From: Saprospiraceae bacterium
GTDB taxonomy: Bacteria; Bacteroidota; Bacteroidia; Chitinophagales; Saprospiraceae
Assembly: GCA_016708265.1 (NCBI GenBank)
Contig: JADJGA010000012.1
Coordinates: forward strand, 1,089,001 to 1,153,000
Direction of reading: 5' to 3'
Length of the DNA: 64,000 nucleotides
The notes beneath the pieces are model-generated. The model made no database searches, was not told the origin of the DNA, and saw only the letters and a program-made list of their open reading frames with translations. The position numbers and the translations under genes were made by a program. Shown one piece after another: positions 1 to 10,900 of this stretch (its first letter is position 1; the number at the start of each line of letters is the position of its first letter).

Positions 1-160
1 CCTTTAAGGATACTGAATCATTACTGTTATTTAAAATTTCAATGAATTCCAAACTATCAGCCTGCCCACCGTCATTATACAAAATTTCTGTAATAACAAT
101 CTGGGAATTGATCAGCAAAGCAGAAAAAACAAGTATAGCAACAAGAATTGATCTAATCAT
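1..160 (-). CDS. Lamin-tail-domain secreted protein, N-terminal part (runs off window)
   Basis: An open frame on the minus strand begins with ATG at 160-158 and continues past the left edge, so only about 53 residues are visible. The first 20 residues form a signal peptide (basic start MIRS, hydrophobic core, ending NSQ). The mature part opens IVITEILYNDGG and continues with FIEILNNS, the usual opening of a lamin-tail (LTD) domain, where a short strand is followed by an F-I-E-I strand. In Bacteroidota such proteins are usually large secreted proteins with T9SS tails, but the rest of this gene is not visible. It is divergent from the TonB receptor gene that starts at 428. Confidence 0.55.
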   Translation of the reverse strand, partial: MIRSILVAILVFSALLINSQIVITEILYNDGGQADSLEFIEILNNSNDSVSLK

Positions 161-427
161 AATAATGAGTTATAAAAGGTGAAAAATCAACTGTAAAGAT
201 ATTAATTAATTACATATCAGAAAAAATTAATTGTCACAAATCAGATAATTTTAACATTTTGATATTTTTTTCGTTTTAACCTTTACACTATACCTGACTT
301 CATAAAAGGGGGGTTGGTATTTATTTTTTGTGGTAAATAAATTTTTAAAATATTTCTTAAATAAAATTATCTTTGCTTTTTTTAATTTCAATTTCGTAAA
401 TATTTACATTAAAAGCATCGATTACAA

Positions 428-3145
428 ATGTTCAACATGAAAAAAATTGTTTTATTTATATTCTTTGTTACTATATCACTTTATGCAAAAAGCCAGAATA
501 CATTGACCGGTACTGTGATTGATAATTCCGGAGCTGCAATTATGGGTGCTTCTGTTTCCATTGATGGTACTTATAATGGCACATTAACCGATAGTAAAGG
601 GAAATTTCAATTGAAAAATGTAAAAGATGGTAAAACCAGATTATTGATATCATATTTTGAGTTCGGGAATTCTATCGTAGAAGTAAACGTTAAAGGGGAT
701 ACTGAAGCTGGAAAGATCAGAATTGAAAAGAGAACAACTGATCAGGATCATACTGAAAGTTTTGCGGACCTTGTTACCAATACAAAAGCTACTATCCATT
801 TTGATACAATATATGATGAAAAATCAGAGAAACTATATTTTGCAGATGATGTTAATTCTTTGAATAGTCTTTCATCAGTTTTTATTTCCACGCAGGGTGG
901 AGGAGAGGGTGATCACCGGATCTCCATTCGTGGTTTTGATCAGGACAATACAGGTTTTTTTGTAAATGGAATTCCGGTTAATGATCCATTTAATGGTATA
1001 ATATCCTGGTCTGACTGGGGATCTTTGACTGATGTTGCCAGGACTATTCAACTTCAGAAAGGCATTGGAGCCGGGTTGCAGAATGGGAGAAATATTGCCG
1101 GTTCATTTAATCTCCTCACAGGGAATGGTTCGGAATCACAAAGTGGATCACTTAAACTTGCTTATGGCAGCGGAAATACATTTAAGGCATCAGCACTGGT
1201 AAATTCAGGAATGATAAATAAAAGATTTTCACTTAGTATGGGCATCATTAAAAAAGCCGGAGAAGGAATAATTGATAAAACCTGGCATGATCAGTGGAAT
1301 TTTTACCTTGGTTCAAGATTAAGAATTAATAGCGCTCACACTCTTGATCTTTATGCCTTTGCATCTCCTCAAAACCATGCTCAGAATCTGCGACAGCAAA
1401 ATATAGGTTCATATAGTAAAAAGCTGGCTGAAAAAATCGATGATTACAATCAGGAAGCTTTTTCTAAAATCAGGGAAACATCATCTGGAAATTTATTCAA
1501 TCCTGACTGGAATACTATTACTTCTTCTTATGCAGGTAAGCAATTCAGAAATGGAAATGAAACTGATAGAAATTACGCTGATTTTCAGAATGTTAATGAA
1601 GATTACAATTTTAAACCTATGGCAAGTCTGCTGTGGTCAGCACAATGGAGTAACAGATTGTCACAATTGACTTCTCTTTATTATATAGGTGGCAAAGGTG
1701 GAAGGACCGGATATGCCGGTGAATTGATCTGGGATTACTCTCAGAATCCTTCAGGAATCATCGATTTTAACAATACCATTTCTTCCAATGCTGTTGAAAG
1801 TCAAGGTGTACTAATAAATAATGTCGATAATAGAATGACTTTAGGGGGTATTTCCAAGTTTATTTATTCATGGAGCAGAAATCTGAATACAACGATTGGA
1901 TTAGATATAAAGAAATCTCAGTCAGCACAATTCGGTGAATTAAGGGATTTACTGGGAGGAAAATATTTTACTGACAACTCAAGTGAACTGAGAAATATTG
2001 ATTTTCAGGCAAAGTTAGGCGATACAACAGGATACAATTATGTTAAAAACATTGGAAATACAGGAACATTCATACAGACAGAATTTTCAAATGACGATAT
2101 AGCTTTCAATGTAATGTTTGGCTGGTCCGGAGCTGTTTATAGTTTACAGGATAAATTCAGAAAAGGCAAAAAAGATTTCCAGAAGGACAGTTTGTTATAT
2201 TTAAAATCAGGTATTTTAAGTAGTTACCAATCAAAACTTGGAGCTAAATATATAATTAATGATCAAATGGCTGCGTATGGCAGTATAGGTTTTTCATTGA
2301 GACCACCTGTTTTCAATGATGTCATCAATTCTCAGGAGGGAGCTATTGCAAGTGAAATAAAAAATGAGTACTTTTTGAACTACGAGCTTGGTTTTATGTA
2401 TTCAACACCTGATCAGAGATTTAAGTCCAGGGCTGGTTTGTATATCACATCTTGGAATAACCAGATAAAGAGTTTTTATATGCTGAATGCCTCTGGTGTT
2501 AAAGACCTGAACTATGTGACCGGAATTAATTCGACTTACAAGGGAATAGAACTGGATTTGATGTACCGGCTACATAAAAATATCGATATTATTTTTTCCG
2601 GTTCTGTATCAGACAACAAATTTACAAATAAAGTCACCGGATCATATATAACATATGAAACCGGATCGAAAACTGAAGTACTAACTGATTATTATTTGCT
2701 CAATTTAAAAACCGGATTTTCGCCGGGAACCCAGTTGAAGCTTTCTGCACTATGGAAACCATTCAAAGGCTCACAGATTCAACTATCGGCAAGACATATG
2801 AGAGATTATTATTCAAAATGGGATATAACATCTAGAATCAGTGAAGAAACCGGTGACGACGGTAAGCTTATTCAAAGTTGGAAGGTACCGTATTCAACTG
2901 TTCTTGATATTAGTTTCAATTATGACTTACCTTTGAAATCAAGATTCGGGATAACATTGTTCGGATATTTAAACAATGTTTTAAATACTCTCTATATACA
3001 AGATGCAGCCGATAATAGTCCGGAGAACGGATATATTATCAAAGACTCAAAGGGTAATATTATTAACGGGCATTCAGCAGAACGTGCACAGGTCTTTTTG
3101 GGCTTGCAACGCAATTTCAATATCGGGGCCAGGTTTACATTCTGA
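428..3145 (+). CDS. TonB-dependent outer-membrane receptor with CarboxypepD_reg-like domain
   Basis: A 905-residue outer-membrane receptor for energised import of an unknown ligand. The signal peptide ends near residue 23 (YAKSQ). Residues 24-100 are a carboxypeptidase-regulatory-like beta sandwich (LTGTVIDNSGAAIMGASVSI, later LISYFEFG), typical of Bacteroidota TonB receptors. The plug follows at about 145-235 (RISIRGFDQDNTGFFVNGIPVND), then a 22-strand-type barrel ending in the aromatic terminus GARFTF. ATG at 428 is followed by a second ATG at 437 (MKKIVLF) that gives a more usual signal peptide and could be the real start. A -7-like box TATCTTTG lies at 368-375. No SusD partner is adjacent, so a polysaccharide-utilisation role is not supported; the second receptor gene follows after 112 bases. 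Confidence 0.9.
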   Translation: MFNMKKIVLFIFFVTISLYAKSQNTLTGTVIDNSGAAIMGASVSIDGTYNGTLTDSKGKFQLKNVKDGKTRLLISYFEFGNSIVEVNVKGDTEAGKIRIEKRTTDQDHTESFADLVTNTKATIHFDTIYDEKSEKLYFADDVNSLNSLSSVFISTQGGGEGDHRISIRGFDQDNTGFFVNGIPVNDPFNGIISWSDWGSLTDVARTIQLQKGIGAGLQNGRNIAGSFNLLTGNGSESQSGSLKLAYGSGNTFKASALVNSGMINKRFSLSMGIIKKAGEGIIDKTWHDQWNFYLGSRLRINSAHTLDLYAFASPQNHAQNLRQQNIGSYSKKLAEKIDDYNQEAFSKIRETSSGNLFNPDWNTITSSYAGKQFRNGNETDRNYADFQNVNEDYNFKPMASLLWSAQWSNRLSQLTSLYYIGGKGGRTGYAGELIWDYSQNPSGIIDFNNTISSNAVESQGVLINNVDNRMTLGGISKFIYSWSRNLNTTIGLDIKKSQSAQFGELRDLLGGKYFTDNSSELRNIDFQAKLGDTTGYNYVKNIGNTGTFIQTEFSNDDIAFNVMFGWSGAVYSLQDKFRKGKKDFQKDSLLYLKSGILSSYQSKLGAKYIINDQMAAYGSIGFSLRPPVFNDVINSQEGAIASEIKNEYFLNYELGFMYSTPDQRFKSRAGLYITSWNNQIKSFYMLNASGVKDLNYVTGINSTYKGIELDLMYRLHKNIDIIFSGSVSDNKFTNKVTGSYITYETGSKTEVLTDYYLLNLKTGFSPGTQLKLSALWKPFKGSQIQLSARHMRDYYSKWDITSRISEETGDDGKLIQSWKVPYSTVLDISFNYDLPLKSRFGITLFGYLNNVLNTLYIQDAADNSPENGYIIKDSKGNIINGHSAERAQVFLGLQRNFNIGARFTF

Positions 3146-3257
3146 TATCAGGTATAATTAAGTATTATTGTCTTAATAAATCAATGTTAATCTAATGATT
3201 TATTAAGTATAATTCAAAACCTTAACATTCCTTATGCAAAAGTGATTTAATGCTTTG

Positions 3258-5096
3258 ATGAGAACTGAACTGATATTTTTTGTTTGTTTAATATGGGCAA
3301 ATGCAAGTGTTTTTGCTCAAACTATGACAGACACCATTGAGATTCCGGTAATCACCATAATCGACAAGTATAGCCAGGGTATTAGGTCTGATAATGAATT
3401 GTTTGATTCTGTGGGATATGAAAATCAGTTGTCATCTTCAGCTGCAACATTGCTTAGCCGGTTTTCATCTGTTTTTTCCCGTACTTATGGTGTCGGATTA
3501 TTTAGTTCATTTTCCTTAAGAGGCAGCAGCAGTGCTCAGACTGCAGTCAAATGGAATGATTTTGACATTAATAATTCTATGCTTGGTATTTCCGATCTGT
3601 CAGTTTTGGCTCTGAATTCACAGATTAACTTACAATTCATTGAAAATGATTACTCTTATGGGGCAATCGGAGGTGTTGTCAATTTCAAAAGTGACAATTT
3701 CAGAAGAAAGAATGGATTGACTGCAAGTATTAATTATAACATCCTGAATAATATTGCTTTAGCAGCATCAGGCAATTTCAGGGGAAACAGATTTTTTCAT
3801 AATTTCGAAGCACGAATTCAGAATAACAGCAATAATTATGAGTATGATGCTGGAAGTGAAGTGAAAAGTATTACAAATTCAGCTTCAGAAATTTTCAATC
3901 TAAATTATAATTCTGCTTTTGTCAGTGGCGATAATGTCGTGAGTTTTTTTTCTTCATATAATCTTAGTACAAGAAAAATTCCTCCATCCAGATATGAAAG
4001 CTATTCTGATGCATTTCAGGATGATGAAAGCATTAAAACCGGCATACATTTTTATAAAACCCTTAATTCGATATACCTGAAATTCAGGACAGGTTTTTTT
4101 TATGACCGGCTTGATTATCACAATAATAAAATAGGAGAAAGCTCTGCCAGTAAGATATATGGCTTGGAAAGCGGGTTGGATATCAGATTGAAAAATGACA
4201 GAGTGTTCAACCCTTCTTTAAGTCTGGTAAATAAATTGAATTCAATTAACAGTACTGTTTATAGAGTTGATCTTGAAAACACTTTTTATGTCAGCGGAGG
4301 ATTTGACAGAAGAATCGATAGGTTGGCCATGGAGTTAAAATTCAGCAGCGGAATTTTCAGATCTGAATTATTGCCTGTATCTCCATATCTTTTATTTTCT
4401 TATTCAACGGGTGATAAAAGCAGGATAATATTCAAAACCGGGAGAAATTTCAGGGTACCATCATATAATGACAGATTCTGGAATAAGAATGTAAATTCGG
4501 AAATAAGACCTGAAAAATCTTTTTTTGTTGATATAAAGCATGTTTTCAATCATGACAAAAGGATCAAAACCGAAATATCTGCTTATTATAAAAAAGTCAC
4601 CGACAACATAATGTGGTTGCCTGAAAATGGTATATGGGCTGCTCAGAATATCGACAAATCTCAGGCATATGGAATGGATTTTGAAGCCACAGTTATTTTT
4701 ATTGTAAATAAATTAAAACTAGATATTACGGGCATATATAAATATAATAGAACTTCCGTATCAGATGAAGAGAAAGGCATAAGCAATATGATGAATATTT
4801 ATTTTCCGGTACATATTGGTCAGTTTCATCAACGCATTACGGGAAAGAGATTTTTCTTCAGGTTGTCTGAACAATACACAGGAAAAGTAGTTTCCAGTTT
4901 CGATGGCTCTGAATTTATAGATTCTTGGTTAAAGCTGGATGCCGATTTTGTTTATGATTTAGCCTTAAAAAGATGTCTGCTAAAAGCATTTTTAAGTTTT
5001 GAGAATATCCTCAATATAGAATATGAGACTATAAAGAATTATCCACAGCCAGGCAGGGTTATTTCTTTAGGTTTTAAAATTCAAACTGCCAATTGA
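3258..5096 (+). CDS. TonB-dependent receptor, BtuB-like size class
   Basis: A 612-residue outer-membrane receptor, shorter than its upstream neighbour and without a CarboxypepD_reg domain. The signal peptide is MRTELIFFVCLIWANASVFA followed by Q. A plug domain at about 55-150 contains FSLRGSSSAQTAVKWNDFDI and GGVVNFKS, and the rest is barrel, including the receptor-type stretch KTGRNFRVPSYNDRFW. The reading frame extends back to a TTG at 3255, but the ATG at 3258 is the better start. Size and layout resemble BtuB-type vitamin or siderophore receptors. The 160 bases upstream show no recognisable cobalamin riboswitch, so the ligand is unknown. It may be co-transcribed with the preceding receptor. 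Confidence 0.85.
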   Translation: MRTELIFFVCLIWANASVFAQTMTDTIEIPVITIIDKYSQGIRSDNELFDSVGYENQLSSSAATLLSRFSSVFSRTYGVGLFSSFSLRGSSSAQTAVKWNDFDINNSMLGISDLSVLALNSQINLQFIENDYSYGAIGGVVNFKSDNFRRKNGLTASINYNILNNIALAASGNFRGNRFFHNFEARIQNNSNNYEYDAGSEVKSITNSASEIFNLNYNSAFVSGDNVVSFFSSYNLSTRKIPPSRYESYSDAFQDDESIKTGIHFYKTLNSIYLKFRTGFFYDRLDYHNNKIGESSASKIYGLESGLDIRLKNDRVFNPSLSLVNKLNSINSTVYRVDLENTFYVSGGFDRRIDRLAMELKFSSGIFRSELLPVSPYLLFSYSTGDKSRIIFKTGRNFRVPSYNDRFWNKNVNSEIRPEKSFFVDIKHVFNHDKRIKTEISAYYKKVTDNIMWLPENGIWAAQNIDKSQAYGMDFEATVIFIVNKLKLDITGIYKYNRTSVSDEEKGISNMMNIYFPVHIGQFHQRITGKRFFFRLSEQYTGKVVSSFDGSEFIDSWLKLDADFVYDLALKRCLLKAFLSFENILNIEYETIKNYPQPGRVISLGFKIQTAN

Positions 5097-5100
5097 CTTC

Positions 5101-5130
5101 AATGTATTAGATAAAATACATTTTAATTTT
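5101..5130 (+). terminator. Possible weak AT-rich terminator between convergent genes
   Basis: AATGTATT at 5101-5108 pairs with AATACATT at 5115-5122 across a 6-base loop, followed by TTAATTTT. It sits directly after the receptor stop and before the convergent DUF2721 gene. The stem is short and AT-rich, so the call is tentative. Confidence 0.35.
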
Positions 5131-5230
5131 GAATATATCATTGATTGAATTAAAAATTCTGGTAGTATTTTATAGTTCCAGGTAAAATAAATTGTCCATT
5201 TTAAAATACGGAAGTAAAGATAATGTCTTT

Positions 5231-5635
5231 TCATTCGTCAAGATGCTCTTCGATATCCCTCAGATGAAGCTCTAAAGCTCCTGTCGACATTTGTATTTCA
5301 ATTATCGAAAGGATAAATGACATAATCAAAAGCAATAAAGCTGTTCCGAATAGATAAACTGCAAGATTTTGGTAGCCTATGTAAATCAGAAACATAGTGA
5401 TCACACAAAGCAGTAAACTTGTGATTCCGAGTATTTGCATAGATCTTGTTAGGTAAAGTCTCCTACGAAGATTTTTGATTTGTTTTATTATTATTTCATC
5501 TTTGCTCACCAGAAATTTGTCATGTAGCGACCTGACAATATTGGAATATGCTATGAATCTGTTGGTGAATGCCAGCATTATCAGTGATATTGCAGAGAAT
5601 AAAAATGCCGGAGTTGTTAATGTAAGTTGTTCCAT
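5231..5635 (-). CDS. DUF2721 family membrane protein
   Basis: A 134-residue inner-membrane protein of unknown function. Three hydrophobic segments are visible at about 8-24, 68-87 and 91-113. The N-terminal segment (TTPAFLFSAISLIMLAFTNRF, split around residue 20) and the following basic stretch KNLRRRLYLTRSMQ match the DUF2721 pattern of TTPAL..P.ISL...A.TNR and a conserved RR before the second helix. The C-terminus is acidic (RDIEEHLDE) and probably cytoplasmic. The start is the ATG at 5635. It lies downstream of, and in the same direction as, the CotH gene, with a gap of about 50 bases. Confidence 0.75.
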   Translation of the reverse strand: MEQLTLTTPAFLFSAISLIMLAFTNRFIAYSNIVRSLHDKFLVSKDEIIIKQIKNLRRRLYLTRSMQILGITSLLLCVITMFLIYIGYQNLAVYLFGTALLLLIMSFILSIIEIQMSTGALELHLRDIEEHLDE

Positions 5636-5683
5636 AATCTTTCAATTTATTTTATTTTCGAAAGTTTTATTATTTTTTAAACA

Positions 5684-7753
5684 CTATTGTAAAATGATTT
5701 TATAGCTTGTATCAATAGAATTCCCTTTAATAATTAGAAAATAAATACCCGGCAAATTACCTGTTAGGTCTATTATGCTTTCATCCGTTTTAATATGCTT
5801 TATTTTTTGCCCGAATGAATTATATAATTCAATATTACCTGATGTTACTCCGGCAGGCAGTGTGATCACTCCTCTTGTAGGGTTAGGATATATCAATTGT
5901 TTCTCAGTCATTCCCTCGTCCATGGTATTAACTAAGAAATTGTCAGGTTGTATCTCCCAATTCAAAGGATCATTATTATCTGTGTTTTTATCTTTGAGAT
6001 TTAAATAATTACCGTTTTGAAAAGCATCCGGCCATGGTATAGAAGAACTGTATTCAACAAAGTCTATACTATTTCCCCAGGCATCAGAGAGTATTAGTTT
6101 TTGTGAATTATCAGGCAGATTGATATTGAATTTTCCAAAAGCAGTCCTATTGTATTTTTTTCTGAAGACTGATGTGTCCCTTGCGAGAAACAATGAATTA
6201 TGGGCTTTTATTTTCGAATTTTTTGGAAACAGATAAGAAAATCCAATACCCGAAAAGAAGACTCCGGTGAGATCCTGATCCTGATCTGAAATATTGCTGA
6301 TCTCAATAAACTCCTGACTCCAGCTGGCAGGGTAGTTTGTCGAAGTTGAAGGATTGTAATGTATTTTGCTGATTACAACCGGAGGCACAGAAACACCTTC
6401 ACAGGCAGTAGTCGAACCGAACTGAATGTTCATCCAGTTGATCCTGTCGGAGATAAAATTTTTAATTTGCTGAATCTCTCCGTTAATATTTGGAACAGTA
6501 CCCCAGCGGATGTTTTCATTAACTGAAGCTTCTGAAATCTTTATTTTTGCCGAATCTAGGAGGGAGTACATTTTGTTTATGTCAAATACATTGCCAGGCA
6601 AGCGTAGTTCTTTCCATCTTTTGGTAAGATAACACTTGTATCTGGTTGTATTGAAAAGGTCCTTCCAATAATATGATCCTTCATTATCCCCGTTATCAAA
6701 TTGCCAGGTATTGAACCAGCTTCGGTCTAGTCCCCAAAAGAACAGGTCATTACCAAATGTCAGATTGCTGTCCCATATTGGACCTGCTCTCAATTTGCCA
6801 TCTCTTTCCTTATTGAAAAAGGTACTGTACTGGTATGAATCCACATTTGCCGATAATTCACTAATCAGCATATAATCTACAAAACTCTGAATGTCTATTA
6901 TCGATGGAAATCCGGTTATTATATCGATATTCCTTAATTTAGCCTGTGTCTCTAGATTTAGAAAAACATTTTTTATGTACGCTAGTTGCTGTGTTTTGAT
7001 TTCATCATATTTTGGCAGTACAGCAACGTATTCGACATCATTATCCGGAGGGTAGTAAGATTTCATAGTCCATCCCACCTCAGCCCAACTATCAATTTTA
7101 TCTGCTTTGATGATGTAACCTCCTGAAAGCTCAGGTAGGTTAATATCGGAGCTTTTGATTTTTGTAACATTGATTCTTTCGGTGCCTTGTTTTAGTTTTT
7201 CCTGCAAAATATACAAACCTAGATATTTTCCGTTTAAAACAACCTCACAATATTGAGTTCGTGTTGTATAATTGCCCATGTCATTATAAAGGTTGTAACA
7301 AAAGAAATCCCGTACCAGGGAAGGGTCAAAAGCAAGTGAATTGAGTATCCAGTCATTATCTGCAGGCATATCCAGCAGACTGACATTGTTATTTGTTATT
7401 CCATTTGATAATTTTGTCGAAAAACCATACTGTTTTTTTGGTAATACCTGGGATGAAGAGCCTCTTATCTCAATGTCAATTTTACCATTGTAATTAAGGA
7501 ATTCGACTGTGTTTTGATCTGTAATATAGTTACGAGCATCTTTGCCTGGCCTTCTGACGATTTTCAGGTCTGCTATAATCCTGGGATCATCCAGTATTTC
7601 TTCATATTTACCGGTTATAGGGTCATATCTTGTGTTGATTAAAAAAATAGGCAAATTGCTGGTCTTGAAATCCTGCGCAAGCATCTTAAGATTAAAAAAC
7701 CAAATAATTGTAAATGATATTATGGTAATTTTAAAAGGCGATTTTGCAGACAT
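5684..7753 (-). CDS. CotH kinase-like protein with lamin-tail domain and T9SS type A tail
   Basis: A secreted, cell-surface or extracellular protein of about 689 residues from the preferred ATG at 7753-7751. An upstream in-frame ATG at 7813 would add 20 residues in front of the signal peptide MSAKSPFKITIISFTIIWF. Order of domains: a short propeptide-like region; a CotH kinase fold from about 80 to 430 with IEIRGSSSQVLPKKQYGF, LNGKYLGLYILQEKLK and GPIWDSNLTFGND; a lamin-tail domain at about 470-590 (KIHYNPSTSTNYP, EFIEISNIS); and a C-terminal sorting domain (LIYPNPTRGVITL to GIYFLIIKGN). CotH proteins phosphorylate spore-coat or secreted proteins in other bacteria; the substrate here is unknown. 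The sorting domain predicts export by the type IX system. Confidence 0.85.
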   Translation of the reverse strand: MSAKSPFKITIISFTIIWFFNLKMLAQDFKTSNLPIFLINTRYDPITGKYEEILDDPRIIADLKIVRRPGKDARNYITDQNTVEFLNYNGKIDIEIRGSSSQVLPKKQYGFSTKLSNGITNNNVSLLDMPADNDWILNSLAFDPSLVRDFFCYNLYNDMGNYTTRTQYCEVVLNGKYLGLYILQEKLKQGTERINVTKIKSSDINLPELSGGYIIKADKIDSWAEVGWTMKSYYPPDNDVEYVAVLPKYDEIKTQQLAYIKNVFLNLETQAKLRNIDIITGFPSIIDIQSFVDYMLISELSANVDSYQYSTFFNKERDGKLRAGPIWDSNLTFGNDLFFWGLDRSWFNTWQFDNGDNEGSYYWKDLFNTTRYKCYLTKRWKELRLPGNVFDINKMYSLLDSAKIKISEASVNENIRWGTVPNINGEIQQIKNFISDRINWMNIQFGSTTACEGVSVPPVVISKIHYNPSTSTNYPASWSQEFIEISNISDQDQDLTGVFFSGIGFSYLFPKNSKIKAHNSLFLARDTSVFRKKYNRTAFGKFNINLPDNSQKLILSDAWGNSIDFVEYSSSIPWPDAFQNGNYLNLKDKNTDNNDPLNWEIQPDNFLVNTMDEGMTEKQLIYPNPTRGVITLPAGVTSGNIELYNSFGQKIKHIKTDESIIDLTGNLPGIYFLIIKGNSIDTSYKIILQ

Positions 7754-7969
7754 TGCATTATTTATTATATGACAGAAATAATAGTTAAATACAAATATAC
7801 TGCAAAAACTCATTTTAATTGTTAGTTTCCTTCATTGAAATTTTAAATGGTACAATAATTGCAGTTTCAAGTTATCGGTATTATCTTAACTATAATACAG
7901 AGTGATCAGATATTTAATAAAAATGATTTGTTCAAATGATTTTAAATTATCAGAAATAGAAAGGTTGAC

Positions 7970-10900
7970 ATGCAGAACACAAAAATGTACTTTATAAAGA
8001 TTTCAGTTCTCATCACTACAATATTATTATTCTATATTAGTAAGGCTTATTCTCAACCATACCAGGAATGGGCAACTAAATACAATGGCTATATAGGTAA
8101 TGATTATGGAAATGACATTGCTATCGATGAAGATGAAAATACTTATGTGACAGGTGTTTGTGAATTTTCTAATTCGGGTGATTATGCAACTGTCAAGTAC
8201 AGTTCGAACGGAACTATTCTCTGGAGTCAAAGCTACAATGGCAGCGCAAATTTGCTCGATGAAGCATTTGCAATAGAACTTGATGATTCAGGAAATGCTA
8301 TTGTTACAGGCCGGAGCAGAGGAAATAAATCAGGTTATGATACCGGATATGATATTGTGACTATCAAATATAATTCAGAAGGCATTCAGCAATGGATGGC
8401 AGTTTATGATGGACCATCTGGTCAGGATGATATTGGGTACAATTTAGTCTCAGATCAAGTTGGGAATATCTATGTTTGTGGTTCAACCATTAATACTGGC
8501 TCATCTCAACAATGTATTGTGCTGAAATACAATTCATCTGGTTTCCTGCAGTGGACCAAAAACCTTGAATCGGGAAAATCAACACATATTTTATTAAATA
8601 ATTTCGGGAATATTGTTGTTTCTGCCGGAAATGCATTAAATGGCAAATATAAAATTTATGAATTGTCTGCTAATCAGGGCAACCAGGTTTTTAAATACAA
8701 TACTGCAACTAATGGATACTCGCAGGTTGGAGGTGTTCCGGACAAAATGATTTGTGATGCTAATGGAAGTATTTATGTGATAAGTTCAGAAAGTGATAAT
8801 AATAATATTGATATACCTTTCAGGATGAGTATTGCAAAGTTTTTACATTTAAATGGAACACCAGCCTGGACTAAATTCACTGAAGCTGAAAAAATAAAGG
8901 GTGCTGACGTAAAAGTAGACAATTCTCTAAGCGTTTATACAGTTGCAGATCATAAATCATGGGGTCAGCACAAATTTCTCGTAGCAAAATACAATTCTGC
9001 AGGCACCATGCTATGGGAAAAATTCTCTGCCCCGGCAAGTGGTGTCAGCGATTATCCTGTATCCATGGCTTTAGGAGCAGGGAATGCTCAAACAGGTATT
9101 TTTGTTACCGGCTATAATTCGGCAGGAGATATAAACACAATAAATTATACAAATGACGGAGATATCTCCTGGAGTATGATTTATAATTGCTATGGTTGCT
9201 CAACAGGACCAGATGTTGCTTCAGCAATGACAATAAATAGTTGCAACAAAATATTTATCACCGGATATTCAAATTGTGATGGAACCGGAAAAGACATCAG
9301 AACCATTAAATACTCTATTGATCAATTACCGGTAGTAAATATATCGGGTTCCGGTTCAATTTGTTCAGGAGAAGAGATCACTCTTTCAACTGATCCTTGC
9401 CCTGGATGTACCTATATTTGGAATACAGGACAGACAACCAGCAGTATAACGATTTCACCACCGGAGTCAAATTCCTATTTTGTGACAGTTAAAAATCAGT
9501 CTGATTGCAGTAGCAGCTCATTGCCTGTTATTGTTTATGTAAATCCGCCATTGAGCCCGGTAGTGAATATTGTAGCTTCTAAAACTTCTGTTTGCAATGG
9601 AGAAAATATCACATTTACTGCAACTCCAATTGATGGTGGGATAATGCCTGTTTACAATTGGTATGTGGATGGAGTCCTGAAGTCAGTTATTAATTCGAGA
9701 TATTTTTCATCAAATACATTTATCAATGATTCGAAAGTTTTTTGTGTAATGACCTCAACTGCCCAGTGTCCGGCAGTATTAAAAGATACTTCTAATACTA
9801 TTATCGTTTCGGTTACTCCTATGTTGCCTGTATCTGTTAAAATCAACGCATCCGATACTGTCGTTTGTGCCGGACAAAATGTAACTTTTACTGCAACTCC
9901 TTTAAATGGAGGCACATCACCTTCATATAAATGGTTTATTGATGATCAGTTACAATCAGGAAATTCGCAGGTTTTTACTACAAATTCTTTGACAAATGGA
10001 TCAAAAGTCCATGTTGTTATGACTTCAAATGCATATTGTGCAAATCAGGCAACTGCTATATCTGAGTTTTTATCAATTATTGTAAAACCAATTCTAAATC
10101 CTTCAGTTGTTATTACTTCTACGAAAGATTCAATATGTTTAGGAGAGAATGTTATATTTACTGCGTCCTCTTTTAATTGTGGGAACGAACCTGCTTATAG
10201 GTGGTATGTAAATGGACAACTTCAACAACAAAATTCTGCAGTTTTCAATACTGATGAACTCAATAATGGATCTAAAATTTATGCTGAAATTTTAATAACT
10301 GAAGGATGTACAAACGTTCCTGCAGTTATTTCAAATGATATTTTTATTTGGGTTAAATCGAAAGTTACCCCTTCAGTTTCAATTGCTGCTTCAGAGAATC
10401 CGGTCTGTGCTGGAAAAAATGTTTCATTTTCATCACTTACTATGAATGGAGGCTCAGCACCATCATATCAATGGTATGTTAATGATGAATTGCAGTCAGT
10501 AAATTCGGATTTTTTCAATTCAGAAAGTCTGACTGACGGATCAGTTGTAAGATGCAAAATAACTTCAAATGCTGAATGTCTTTTGTATGCTGATGCTCTT
10601 TCAAATCCTGTGACAATGCTTGTGAATCCTGTCATAGATGCTTCTTTGAAAATAGAGGCATCTTCTCAATCAGTGCTTGCCTGCGAAAGAGTCACATTTA
10701 CCGCTAATCCACTAGAAGGAGGTATTTACGATACCTATACCTGGTTTGTAGATGGCAATTTGACAGCATATGGCCCAGTTTTTTCGACAGATGAACTTGA
10801 AGATGGTTCAATAATCAGTTGCATTATGGATTTGGGAGAGAAGTGTGCCAAAAATCCTGTTGTTTATTCAGATACACTTACAATTTCAGTAAGCCCTCTT

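Noticed and set aside
3146..3257. Cobalamin riboswitch before the BtuB-sized receptor
   Set aside because: The gap is about 110 AT-rich bases with no recognisable B12-box or conserved stems.
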